Assembly: GCA_019186985.1 (NCBI GenBank)
Contig: JABARQ010000010.1
Span: forward strand, 93,908-157,907
Source: Prosthecobacter sp.
GTDB lineage: Bacteria; Verrucomicrobiota; Verrucomicrobiia; Verrucomicrobiales; Verrucomicrobiaceae
DNA length: 64,000 bases
Direction of reading: 5' to 3'
Position numbers and translations under genes: made by a program. Positions within the stretch are counted from its first letter, which is position 1; every line of letters begins with the position of its first letter. Shown one piece after another: positions 34,501-41,180 of this stretch. The notes beneath the pieces were generated by a model. That model was not told where the DNA came from and ran no database searches. It was given only the letters and a program-made list of their open reading frames with translations.

Positions 34501-35616
34501 ATGAATGCACCGCTGATGAATCCTGAATGGTCCCGGGTCAGTTCGATGAACTATGACGGCTTTGATGAGCGGCCCTTCCTGGTGTTCTGGGAGATCACAC
34601 GTGCCTGTGCGCTGGCCTGCAGGCACTGCCGGGCCGAGGCGCAGGCCAGGCGTCACCCGGACGAGCTGAACCGTGAGGAGTCCAGCCGTCTGATCCAGCA
34701 GCTGGCCGAGCTGAACCCGCCCATGCTCATCCTCACCGGCGGTGATCCGCTGATGCGCCGCGACTGCCTGGACCTGGTGCGCGAGGCGACCGCCGCCGGT
34801 TTGCATGTGGGGCTGAGTCCTTCCGCCACCGGCCTGCTCATGAACACGGACTTCGCCGAGATCAAGGCCGCCGGGGTGGAGCGCATTTCGCTCAGCCTGG
34901 ACGGTGCCACGAAGGAGACGCACGACGCCTTCCGCGGTGTCACCGGCACCTTCAGCCGTACCATCGCCGCCGTGCATCGGGCGCATGCCGCCGACCTCAG
35001 CGTGCAGATCAACACGACGCTGACCCGTGGCAACCTGCATGAATACGAGGCCTTCAAGCAGCTCATGTTTGAGCTGAAACCGGCCATGTGGAGCGTCTTT
35101 CTTCTGGTGCCCACCGGCCGCGCCGGAGCCGACGACCTGCCGGACCCGGAGGACATTGAGCATGTGTTCAAGGACATGGCGGAGCTGGTCGGCAAGGCGC
35201 CGTTCGCGATCAAGACCACGGAGGGGCATCACTTCCGGCGCGTGCTGATCCAGAAGCATGGGGCGGCCGGCAAAACCCGCCCCGGCATGCGTTCGCCCCT
35301 GGGCATCCGCGATGGCCGCGGCGTCATGTTCATCTCGCATACCGGCGTGGTTTCCCCGAGCGGCTTCCTGCCCTTCGACTGCGGCAACGTGCGCGACGAG
35401 CACCCGGCGCAGATCTACCGACATCATCCGTTGTTTGTGTCGCTGCGCGACAACGACGCCCTGGGCGGCAAGTGCGGCCGCTGTGAGTTCCGCAGCGTCT
35501 GCGGCGGATCGCGGGCCCGGGCCTACGGCATGACCGGCGACCCCTTCGCCCAGGACCCCGCCTGCAGCTACCAGCCGCGTCAGCAGGGGCAGTTGCAGCC
35601 GCAATTTGCATCTTGA
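34501..35616 (+). CDS. Radical SAM/SPASM protein (TIGR04053/AhbD-NirJ-like)
   Basis: 371 residues from ATG 34501 (the open frame extends upstream but overlaps the divergent DUF2007 gene). The radical SAM cluster motif is RACALACRHC (Cys36, Cys40, Cys43), followed by LTGGDPLMRRD and ISLSLDGATKETHDAFRG. The SPASM-like C-terminus has GKCGRCEFRSVCGGSRARAY and DPACSY for auxili 4Fe-4S ligands. Similar proteins act in haem maturation or peptide modification. No precursor peptide or haem genes are seen nearby. Confidence 0.85.
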   Translation: MNAPLMNPEWSRVSSMNYDGFDERPFLVFWEITRACALACRHCRAEAQARRHPDELNREESSRLIQQLAELNPPMLILTGGDPLMRRDCLDLVREATAAGLHVGLSPSATGLLMNTDFAEIKAAGVERISLSLDGATKETHDAFRGVTGTFSRTIAAVHRAHAADLSVQINTTLTRGNLHEYEAFKQLMFELKPAMWSVFLLVPTGRAGADDLPDPEDIEHVFKDMAELVGKAPFAIKTTEGHHFRRVLIQKHGAAGKTRPGMRSPLGIRDGRGVMFISHTGVVSPSGFLPFDCGNVRDEHPAQIYRHHPLFVSLRDNDALGGKCGRCEFRSVCGGSRARAYGMTGDPFAQDPACSYQPRQQGQLQPQFAS

Positions 35617-35657
35617 AGCGCGTCCATTTTCGACGAGCCTCAGGGCTGCCCTGAAAG

Positions 35658-35730
35658 GCACCCGTAGCTCAGTGGATAGAGCAGTGGATTTCTAATCCTC
35701 TGGTCGCAGGTTCGATCCCTGCCGGGTGCG
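35658..35730 (+). tRNA. tRNA-Arg (TCT)
   Basis: Canonical tRNA: acceptor GCACCCG/CGGGTGC, D-arm GCTCAGTGGATAGAGC, anticodon loop TTTCTAA (anticodon TCT), T-loop TTCGATC, discriminator G; CCA is not encoded. One T-T mismatch in the anticodon stem. It stands immediately before the integron-like cassette region. Confidence 0.95.
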
Positions 35731-36080
35731 CTCCTTCGCAAAGCTTTGTTTGCAACGTTTGAAGAGACTTGGAGATGCGGGAGGAACGGGCGAAAAAGTT
35801 CGTCCCAGCCACTTTTTCGGCTGACCCCAGACCCAGCCTTGCCGGACCTGGTCTGGTCTGGCCGTAGAGTGCCGTGCGATGCTCCAGAATGTGAAGACCG
35901 GTGAATTCTCGGCAGCGTTCAGCTTGATTCCATTCCGGAAGGTGTCGATCAAGAAGCTATGATCGGCCGGAGCGGAGACATGTTGGGATATTCATCGATG
36001 GCGTTTACCCCCTCATTGGAGCAGAAACCATCACATGGGTTACTTTACACGCAAATGAGCCGCTAAAGTAGCAACATGAC
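35731..36080. other. Intergenic region without recognised gene
   Basis: 350 bp between tRNA-Arg and the first cassette ORF. A minus-strand frame here ends in RQGSNLRPED, the translation of the tRNA 3' half, and is spurious. No integrase gene and no convincing attI site are seen; a cassette promoter may lie here. Confidence 0.6.
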
Positions 36081-36623
36081 TTGAAAACCCCGGTGCAAAG
36101 CAACATTCTTGTCGGAGATAAAGCTGCCGACCAAACAACAAGCCTGTCGATAAATCACCTGTTCGCCCAACTCAACAGCGTCACCCGCAGTTCACTAAGC
36201 ATGTTCAACGTGATTCGAGACCCCGTGTGGAAAGCTTGGTGTGCAACCAAGAACATTTGCATTGAGTCGGCCCTATTTTCACTGCCCACCTGCTACTATG
36301 GAATCGGCTTGAGGGCACGCCCTGGAGCACTCATCGTGACAGATAGCGAGATGATCCACCATTCATACTCGTCGAGGGAGACGTCTTGGGCGGCATTTGA
36401 ACCCAGCTTGCGTTTGAGTTTTGTTTTGAGCGACCTCGCTTCAGTTGATCGCTACCCATTGAGTATCTGGAGACGCATTCTGATGGTTGACCCCGATGGG
36501 TGTTTCCGAGTAGTGACATCTGACAACTCGGTTCACTATCTCTGTTTACAGCAGAGAGGAGATGAGTTTGCTGCTATTCTAGACAGGCTCGGAGTCGGTG
36601 GTGAGAGACATCATCCCCCGTAA
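36081..36623 (+). CDS. Cassette 1 hypothetical protein
   Basis: 180 residues from a TTG at 36081; no ATG is available upstream in frame. The second half (YSSRETSWAAFEPSLRLSFV, DRYPLSIWRRILMVDPDGCF, VHYLCLQQRGDEFAAILDRL) has the strand-strand-strand-helix pattern of bacterial PH-like domains, which is a weak inference. Composition is less GC-rich than the core genes. It is followed 39 bp later by an attC-like site, so it looks like an integron gene cassette. Confidence 0.6.
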   Translation: MKTPVQSNILVGDKAADQTTSLSINHLFAQLNSVTRSSLSMFNVIRDPVWKAWCATKNICIESALFSLPTCYYGIGLRARPGALIVTDSEMIHHSYSSRETSWAAFEPSLRLSFVLSDLASVDRYPLSIWRRILMVDPDGCFRVVTSDNSVHYLCLQQRGDEFAAILDRLGVGGERHHPP

Positions 36624-36662
36624 GCCACAAGATGACCATGAGCATGCCTAACTGCCAACCAA

Positions 36663-36790
36663 GGGCGAACAAGGCGCTGGTGCCAACCGCCGGGGCTGCT
36701 CTGTCGGCCATGCTCTCCGTAACTTTAACCCGCCATCCCGTCTCGATGCGCCACCCGCCCCGGCGGTCGGCACAGCTTAGACGTTCGCCC
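36663..36790 (+). other. attC-like recombination site 1
   Basis: 128 bp. R''-like GGGCGAAC (36663) and R'-like GTTCGCCC (36783) are complementary; inner boxes GTGCC/GGCAC and ACCGCCGGGGC/GCCCCGGCGGT also pair, with one unpaired position, and a 60-nt variable terminal loop. This is the folded-strand architecture of integron attC sites. Confidence 0.75.
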
Positions 36791-36812
36791 AAGTAGCAGA
36801 GCCTGTCGCCCG

Positions 36813-37337
36813 ATGCCCTGGAACTTCGACACCAAGCAGTTCGATCCGCCGTTGACCTTGGCGGACATCTCGGCGCTTTCGAGCGCAACAGATCAAGTTT
36901 TCCACCTTGAGGATTTTGTTTTCTTCAAGAGCAACCAGCTCAAGTTACCTCTTTCCCGTGCGGAGATGATGTTTCGCGACACTGCTGGACTCCACGGAGA
37001 GATTCTCAGCGATGGCTGGCACAGCCCATTTTATCAGATTTACTCTTGGGATCAGTTCAGTGACATCATCGAAGTCCTCAATCACTGTGGTCATCAGGAG
37101 GCAGCCAAGCTTCTGGCTGATGCCCGCCACATTTTTTATCGAGGACGAAGTGATCTGAAGACTGAAGAAGATCGTCTTGAGGCTGGGATTGATGGTTGGC
37201 ATCTGACCCCACAGGAGAAGGAGCGCTTCTACGATATAGGTGAGGAGTTCGAGAAGCTGGCTGAGACCTCTTACTACCCTGACCTCGTGAAGTGGTTCCA
37301 TGCACACCAAGAAGACTTCAGCGACTTTCCACGATGA
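36813..37337 (+). CDS. Cassette 2: DUF4375 (DMP19-like) protein
   Basis: 174 residues from ATG 36813. The region DGWHSPFYQIYSWDQFSDII, EVLNHCGHQEAAKLLADARH is the DUF4375/DMP19 pattern. DMP19 proteins are described as DNA-mimic or dimerising regulatory proteins in Neisseria, but most family members, often near toxins and immunity genes, are uncharacterised. C-terminus EKLAETSYYPDLVKWFHAHQ is acidic. A typical small cassette ORF, 22 bp after attC 1 and 18 bp before attC 2. Confidence 0.75.
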   Translation: MPWNFDTKQFDPPLTLADISALSSATDQVFHLEDFVFFKSNQLKLPLSRAEMMFRDTAGLHGEILSDGWHSPFYQIYSWDQFSDIIEVLNHCGHQEAAKLLADARHIFYRGRSDLKTEEDRLEAGIDGWHLTPQEKERFYDIGEEFEKLAETSYYPDLVKWFHAHQEDFSDFPR

Positions 37338-37355
37338 ACACAGCATCACTCAACG

Positions 37356-37450
37356 GGGCGAACAAAACGGATGCAGGCAACGGCTCGAAGGCTACCTGTC
37401 GTGTCAGCAACGTCCTGCGCTCGCCGTCGCCTGATCCGAAGCGTTCGCCC
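37356..37450 (+). other. attC-like recombination site 2
   Basis: 95 bp, ends GGGCGAAC and GTTCGCCC. Inner arms CGGAT-G-CAGGC-A-ACGGC and GCCGT-C-GCCTG-ATCCG pair with an extrahelical G on one side, a known feature of attC strand choice. Very similar to sites 3 and 4. Confidence 0.85.
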
Positions 37451-37456
37451 AACAAA

Positions 37457-38008
37457 ATGCGCCCCCTCATTCTCCTCATGGCGTTTCTATCCAGCATCCT
37501 CCGCATGTTCGGAGCCGAGCCTCCGAAGCCACCATACAAGGTCGCCGACATCTATCAGGAGATGCGAGGCATGGTTCTGAAACTGAAGCCGACCGACATC
37601 GGCGAGAAGGACGACTCGAAGATTCTTGCCCTGGTTATGGACACGGGATTTCCAGAGGCTGCGTTCACCCTCCTTGCCACCGTTGATGGCTCAGCCAGTC
37701 TCTACTTCAGCAACGGTGGTGGCATTATTGGTGCCGGAGGTCAGCCCGAAGGAGCATCAGCAGCCAAGGCTCTATTGGCCGATGCCAGCAAGTTTGTTGG
37801 GAAGATGACAGCCACGAAGGAGACTCCTATTGTCATGCCTGGCATGACGACCTTTTACATCATCACTGGGAAGGGCATTCTCACAGTCAGCGCTAAGGAA
37901 GATGATTTTGGAGAGGGCCGCCATGCCGTCTCGCCACTCTTTCACAAGGCACATGAGCTGATTACCATCATCCGGGAGATCGACGAGAGCCGACCGAAGA
38001 GGCCATGA
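37457..38008 (+). CDS. Cassette 3 exported hypothetical protein
   Basis: 183 residues from ATG 37457, only 6 bp after the R' end of attC 2, as usual for cassettes. Signal peptide MRPLILLMAFLSSILRMFGA followed by Pro-rich PPKPPYK. Middle part LALVMDTGFPEAAFTLLATV, DGSASLYFSNGGGIIGAGGQ and end SPLFHKAHELITIIREIDES. No family recognised. Periplasmic or secreted by prediction. Followed 23 bp later by attC 3. Confidence 0.7.
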   Translation: MRPLILLMAFLSSILRMFGAEPPKPPYKVADIYQEMRGMVLKLKPTDIGEKDDSKILALVMDTGFPEAAFTLLATVDGSASLYFSNGGGIIGAGGQPEGASAAKALLADASKFVGKMTATKETPIVMPGMTTFYIITGKGILTVSAKEDDFGEGRHAVSPLFHKAHELITIIREIDESRPKRP

Positions 38009-38031
38009 CCACACCCACCAAGGGCGAACAA

Positions 38032-38116
38032 AACGGATGCAGGCAGCGGCTCGAAGGCTATCTGTCGTGTCAGCCACGTCTTGCGCTCGCCGTCGCCTGA
38101 TCCGAGATGTTCGCCC
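38032..38116 (+). other. attC-like recombination site 3
   Basis: 85 bp, ends GGGCGAAC (38032) and GTTCGCCC (38109), same inner arms as site 2 with the extrahelical G. It overlaps a possible upstream start of the next ORF. Confidence 0.85.
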
Positions 38117-38151
38117 AAGAAGCTGAGTCCACCATTTTTTCGGCCCCTCCA

Positions 38152-38493
38152 ATGAAGCGGTTGCTGATTCTGCTCATCATTCTCGCTGCCAGCATCTGGT
38201 TGGGTCCCCTGATGAACCCTCAGTTTCGCCACATGCGTCAGGTGGACAGGCACATTGATGCCATTGGTGATAGCTGGACAGCCTTCAAGACTCAGAATCA
38301 TGGCTTTGAGGAGGTTCGCTTATTTGCCTATACTGGAGGAGGCGGAACTTTTGGAGCATCTGGATATGTTCCCACCCAAAAGCATGTGGATACATTAAGG
38401 TCCTTTATGGCTAGCACCAACCCGCCACGTCCAATTTTTCTCAGTGTTAGAGTCTATCGACCCGACGAAGCCTCTAAGGAGGAAGTGCGATAA
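38152..38493 (+). CDS. Cassette 4 small exported or membrane hypothetical protein
   Basis: 113 residues from ATG 38152. N-terminal hydrophobic helix (MKRLLILLIILAASIWLGPL) as signal or anchor, then a soluble part with GFEEVRLFAYTGGGGTFGAS and PPRPIFLSVRVYRPDEASKE. No family recognised. Composition and size fit a gene cassette; attC 4 follows 79 bp later. Confidence 0.65.
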   Translation: MKRLLILLIILAASIWLGPLMNPQFRHMRQVDRHIDAIGDSWTAFKTQNHGFEEVRLFAYTGGGGTFGASGYVPTQKHVDTLRSFMASTNPPRPIFLSVRVYRPDEASKEEVR

Positions 38494-38572
38494 TGATATT
38501 TGCACTACAGCGGACTTTGTCGAGCATGGGAACGGGGCACCAGAATCACGACACAACAAGACGGCGAACAAA

Positions 38573-38650
38573 ACGGATGCAGGCCTCGAAGGCTGTCTGT
38601 CGTGTCAGCAATGTCTTGCGCTCGCCGTCGCCTGATCCGAGTCATTAGCC
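38573..38650 (+). other. attC-like recombination site 4
   Basis: 78 bp. R''-like GGCGAAC and the same inner arms as sites 2 and 3, but the R' end reads ATTAGCC instead of GTTCGCC, abutting the ATG of the next ORF at 38651. Possibly a degenerate or recombined junction. Confidence 0.7.
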
Positions 38651-39358
38651 ATGAAACTCAACGCGATCACCACTAGGAGCGACATCGAGACTCCTCGGAG
38701 AGCCATCGATTTCGTCACATGGTACGAGGCGCTTCTCGATCGAATCAGGATCGAGCCTGATCGTGAGCTGCGTGAGCAGGTTCTAATGCGTTCAGGATTG
38801 GCGAAGGTATTTTACGAGGAGCTATTTCCCATCTACCGGCTGATGCAGATCAAGGCTGCGGACTGGACTGACGTTGAGGTTACACCGGTGCTCGGCAATC
38901 AGAACTACGATGCCCGTATCGTATGTCGAGGAACGCGACCGACGGGACTCCCGGATTGGCTGGAGGTCACATGTGTCGTCGATGGACGAGACGACAAGTT
39001 CCGGATGCGGCATCTTGTAGATCATGGCATCACTAGCATGACAGGTGCCGTTAAGACACCGCGTGAGCGAGGAAGGGCGAAAGTCGAGATCGATGACGAT
39101 GTGCAGTCATGTGACGACACTGTTGCAGGTATGCTTCGGCTGCTCGAAATGCGGATAGTTGATAAGGTAGCGAAGATCTATCCAGCGAACACAGCTTTGA
39201 TTCTTTTCGTCGAGTCGCACGGCACCTTTCGAGACAAGCCGTATCAATCGGTACTCCAAGACTTTGTTAAGGCGAGGAGGGCTGAGTTGCGGAGGGTCTT
39301 CCCCTCGGTCTTTCTCTTTACCTCACTCGAAGGATTTCTCGGGGAATACAGTGGCTAA
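38651..39358 (+). CDS. Cassette 5 hypothetical protein
   Basis: 235 residues from ATG 38651 immediately after attC 4. Mostly soluble alpha/beta: RAIDFVTWYEALLDRIRIEP, ELFPIYRLMQIKAADWTDVE, a run of charged residues, then IYPANTALILFVESHGTFRD and RRVFPSVFLFTSLEGFLGEY. No domain recognised. The stop lies inside the R'' box of attC 5, which is common in cassettes. Confidence 0.7.
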   Translation: MKLNAITTRSDIETPRRAIDFVTWYEALLDRIRIEPDRELREQVLMRSGLAKVFYEELFPIYRLMQIKAADWTDVEVTPVLGNQNYDARIVCRGTRPTGLPDWLEVTCVVDGRDDKFRMRHLVDHGITSMTGAVKTPRERGRAKVEIDDDVQSCDDTVAGMLRLLEMRIVDKVAKIYPANTALILFVESHGTFRDKPYQSVLQDFVKARRAELRRVFPSVFLFTSLEGFLGEYSG

Positions 39359-39460
39359 CCAGGCGCTACAGACAACCCCGATGACGCGCAGCGTGTTCGA
39401 AAAGTCCATTGAGTTCGGACGTTCCCAGCTGGGTGCCTGAGCTTCATCGTTCGTACGCCC
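39353..39460 (+). other. attC-like recombination site 5
   Basis: About 108 bp. GGCTAAC (39353, overlapping the stop) and GTTCGTACGCCC (39449). Inner CAGGC (39360) pairs with GCCTG (39435). The R' end seems to carry a 4-bp duplication relative to GTTCGCCC. More divergent than sites 2-4. Confidence 0.55.
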
Positions 39461-39474
39461 AACTCCAACACGCC

Positions 39475-39525
39475 ATGCGATATTTCGCCTCAGCCCTTTT
39501 GAGTCTTTCGCTGGTCACTGCGTAA
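39475..39525 (+). pseudogene. Truncated sixth cassette ORF
   Basis: ATG 39475 starts MRYFASALLSLSLVTA and stops at a TAA (39523). It is a clean signal peptide cut off at the hairpin that borders bioD, so a cassette was probably truncated here. It could also be a chance short ORF. Confidence 0.45.
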
Positions 39526-39567
39526 GCGTCACGTCAAGCAGCTGCTTGACGTGCTTGACGTGACGCT
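39525..39567. terminator. Long hairpin at the CALIN/bioD border
   Basis: AGCGTCACGTCAAGCA (39525-39540) pairs perfectly over 16 bp with 39552-39567; an alternative 24-nt palindrome, CACGTCAAGCAG plus its inverse, overlaps it (39530-39553). It adjoins the bioD stop and may end that transcript; no T-run. Confidence 0.55.
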
Positions 39568-40199
39568 CAAATCCCCAGGCCTTCGGGCCAGTCGATCTCG
39601 GTTTCGCCGTGCATGACGTCGGCGAGGACGGGGACGTCGAGGAAGTTTTCGAGGACGCGGCGGTTGGAGATGCTGGCGGCGTCGCGTTCGTCCTGGGCGT
39701 GGTTGAGGATGATGCCGGCGCACTTCAATCCGCGCTGCTGGATGTTGCGGACGGTGAGCAGGGTGTGGTTGAGGCAGCCGAGCCTGTTGTTGACCACGAC
39801 CATCACCGGCAGGCCGAGCTCGACGGCGAAGTCGGCCAGGGTGTCTTTGCCGGCGAGCGGCACCTCCCAGCCGCCGGCTCCTTCAACGAGGACATGGGCG
39901 TGCTTCGCCGCGAGGGCGTAGAAGCCGCTGCGGCCGGCCTCGACATCGACGCTGCGGTTTTCCAGCAGGGCGGCGGCGTAGGGGGAGGCGGGCACCTTCA
40001 GGAACACCGGGTTGATCTCCTCGACCGCGAGGACGCCGCCGCTGGCCTGCTGGAGGGCGAGGGGATCGCGCCGATCCCCGCAGGCGAAGGGCTTGTAGCC
40101 AACGGCGTCATGGCCGGCCCGGCGCAGCGCCTCGATGAGCAGGCAGGTGATGTAGGTCTTGCCTGCGTCGGTGTCGGTGCCGGTGATGAAGTAGTGCAT
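39567..40199 (-). CDS. bioD: Dethiobiotin synthase
   Basis: 210 residues. P-loop GTDTDAGKTYITC at 7-19; YKPFACGDRRDPLAL; VLVEGAGGWEVPLAGKDTLA; the nucleotide-specificity strand VVVNNRLGCLNHTLLTVRNI. Makes dethiobiotin from DAPA, CO2 and ATP in biotin synthesis. Complete; no other bio genes in the window. Its end abuts the integron-like region. Followed upstream (right) by sugar-metabolism genes on the same strand, 60 bp away. Confidence 0.93.
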   Translation of the reverse strand: MHYFITGTDTDAGKTYITCLLIEALRRAGHDAVGYKPFACGDRRDPLALQQASGGVLAVEEINPVFLKVPASPYAAALLENRSVDVEAGRSGFYALAAKHAHVLVEGAGGWEVPLAGKDTLADFAVELGLPVMVVVNNRLGCLNHTLLTVRNIQQRGLKCAGIILNHAQDERDAASISNRRVLENFLDVPVLADVMHGETEIDWPEGLGI

Positions 40200-40259
40200 G
40201 AAGAAGGGGGCCGTGGTGAACCACGACGTGTCCGGGCGGTCAAGTGGAAGCGGGCCGGA

Positions 40260-41180
40260 TCAGGCCCAGCCCATCCACTGCTTGAGCACGGCAAAGTCAC
40301 GGACATGCGCCTCACGGAACTGCTTGAGCACGGCGGGATCCCTGGCGTCGCCTTTCAGGTATTCGACATGCAGGGAGATGGGGCCGGTGTAGCCGCGCTT
40401 GAGGAGCAGCTTGGCGAAGTCGGGGCTGACCTGGCCCTGGCCGAGCGGGCAGCCTTCGGCCTTGCGGCCGATCCACTGGAAATCCTTGAAGTAGATCGCG
40501 CCCCAGTGGTCGGCGGTGAGGGCGGCGCTGAGGGGCCACTGCATGCCGCCTTCGACGGTGGCGTGGTAGATGTCGTAGCAGAAGGAGAACTGCTCCGCCG
40601 GATACTCCTGCATGAGGCTGTAGATGTCCCAGACGGGGGCGCCGAAGTAATCCTTGCCACTGTGGTTCTGGAAGAGGGGCTGGATGCCGATTTCCTGGCA
40701 GAGCTGGATGAGGTCCTTGAGGCGGGGTTTGACCTCCTGAAGCTGGGCCCAGATGGGTTTGTCGAGGTCGTACTTGTAATACAGCATGCGGAAGCGCTTC
40801 ACGCCGAGCTTCGCGGCGGTGCGCAGGACGGCCTCGGTGCGCTGCTCCTGGCTGACCTCGTTGATGCCGGAGGTGAGGAGGGTCATCTCCAGGTTCTGCT
40901 TCTTGAGCGCCTCGATGTAGCGGGGCAGCTCGTCCTCGACCTTCTCGGGCTCGATGTGGCCCTTGGGACGGATGGGGGATTCGACGCCGTCCACGCCCAT
41001 CTCGGCGGCGAGGCCGGCGATGTCGTCGAAGCCGAGGCCCTGGAGGTGCTTGGTGAAGAAGCAGAGTTTGTTGGGCCGTGCGTTCGCGGCCGGGGCGGCG
41101 GCCGCAGTCGTGAGGCCGGAGGCGGCGAGGGAGCCGGCGAGAAGGGAGGCGTTGTGAAGGAAGCTGCGGCGCGTGGTCAT
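40260..41180 (-). CDS. Tat-exported sugar phosphate isomerase/epimerase-like protein
   Basis: 306 residues from ATG 41180. Tat signal TTRRSFLHNASLLAGSLAAS. The TIM-barrel (AP endonuclease family 2) pattern follows: FDDIAGLAAEMGVDGVESPI, KRFRMLYYKYDLDKPIWAQL, IGIQPLFQNHSGKDYFG, FSFCYDIYHATVEGG, YTGPISLHVEYLKGD, with metal-binding Glu, Asp/His and Glu. Its start overlaps the stop of the 603-aa membrane protein by ATGA, so they are coupled. Exported members act on sugars of unknown type. Confidence 0.88.
   Translation of the reverse strand: MTTRRSFLHNASLLAGSLAASGLTTAAAAPAANARPNKLCFFTKHLQGLGFDDIAGLAAEMGVDGVESPIRPKGHIEPEKVEDELPRYIEALKKQNLEMTLLTSGINEVSQEQRTEAVLRTAAKLGVKRFRMLYYKYDLDKPIWAQLQEVKPRLKDLIQLCQEIGIQPLFQNHSGKDYFGAPVWDIYSLMQEYPAEQFSFCYDIYHATVEGGMQWPLSAALTADHWGAIYFKDFQWIGRKAEGCPLGQGQVSPDFAKLLLKRGYTGPISLHVEYLKGDARDPAVLKQFREAHVRDFAVLKQWMGWA

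Noticed and set aside
35692..35952. Minus-strand 86-codon frame ending RQGSNLRPED
   Set aside because: This C-terminus is the translation of the tRNA-Arg gene and is a familiar false gene.
36081..39525. Prophage remnant explaining the small ORFs
   Set aside because: No phage structural, lysis or integrase genes; the attC-like sites between ORFs explain the arrangement better.
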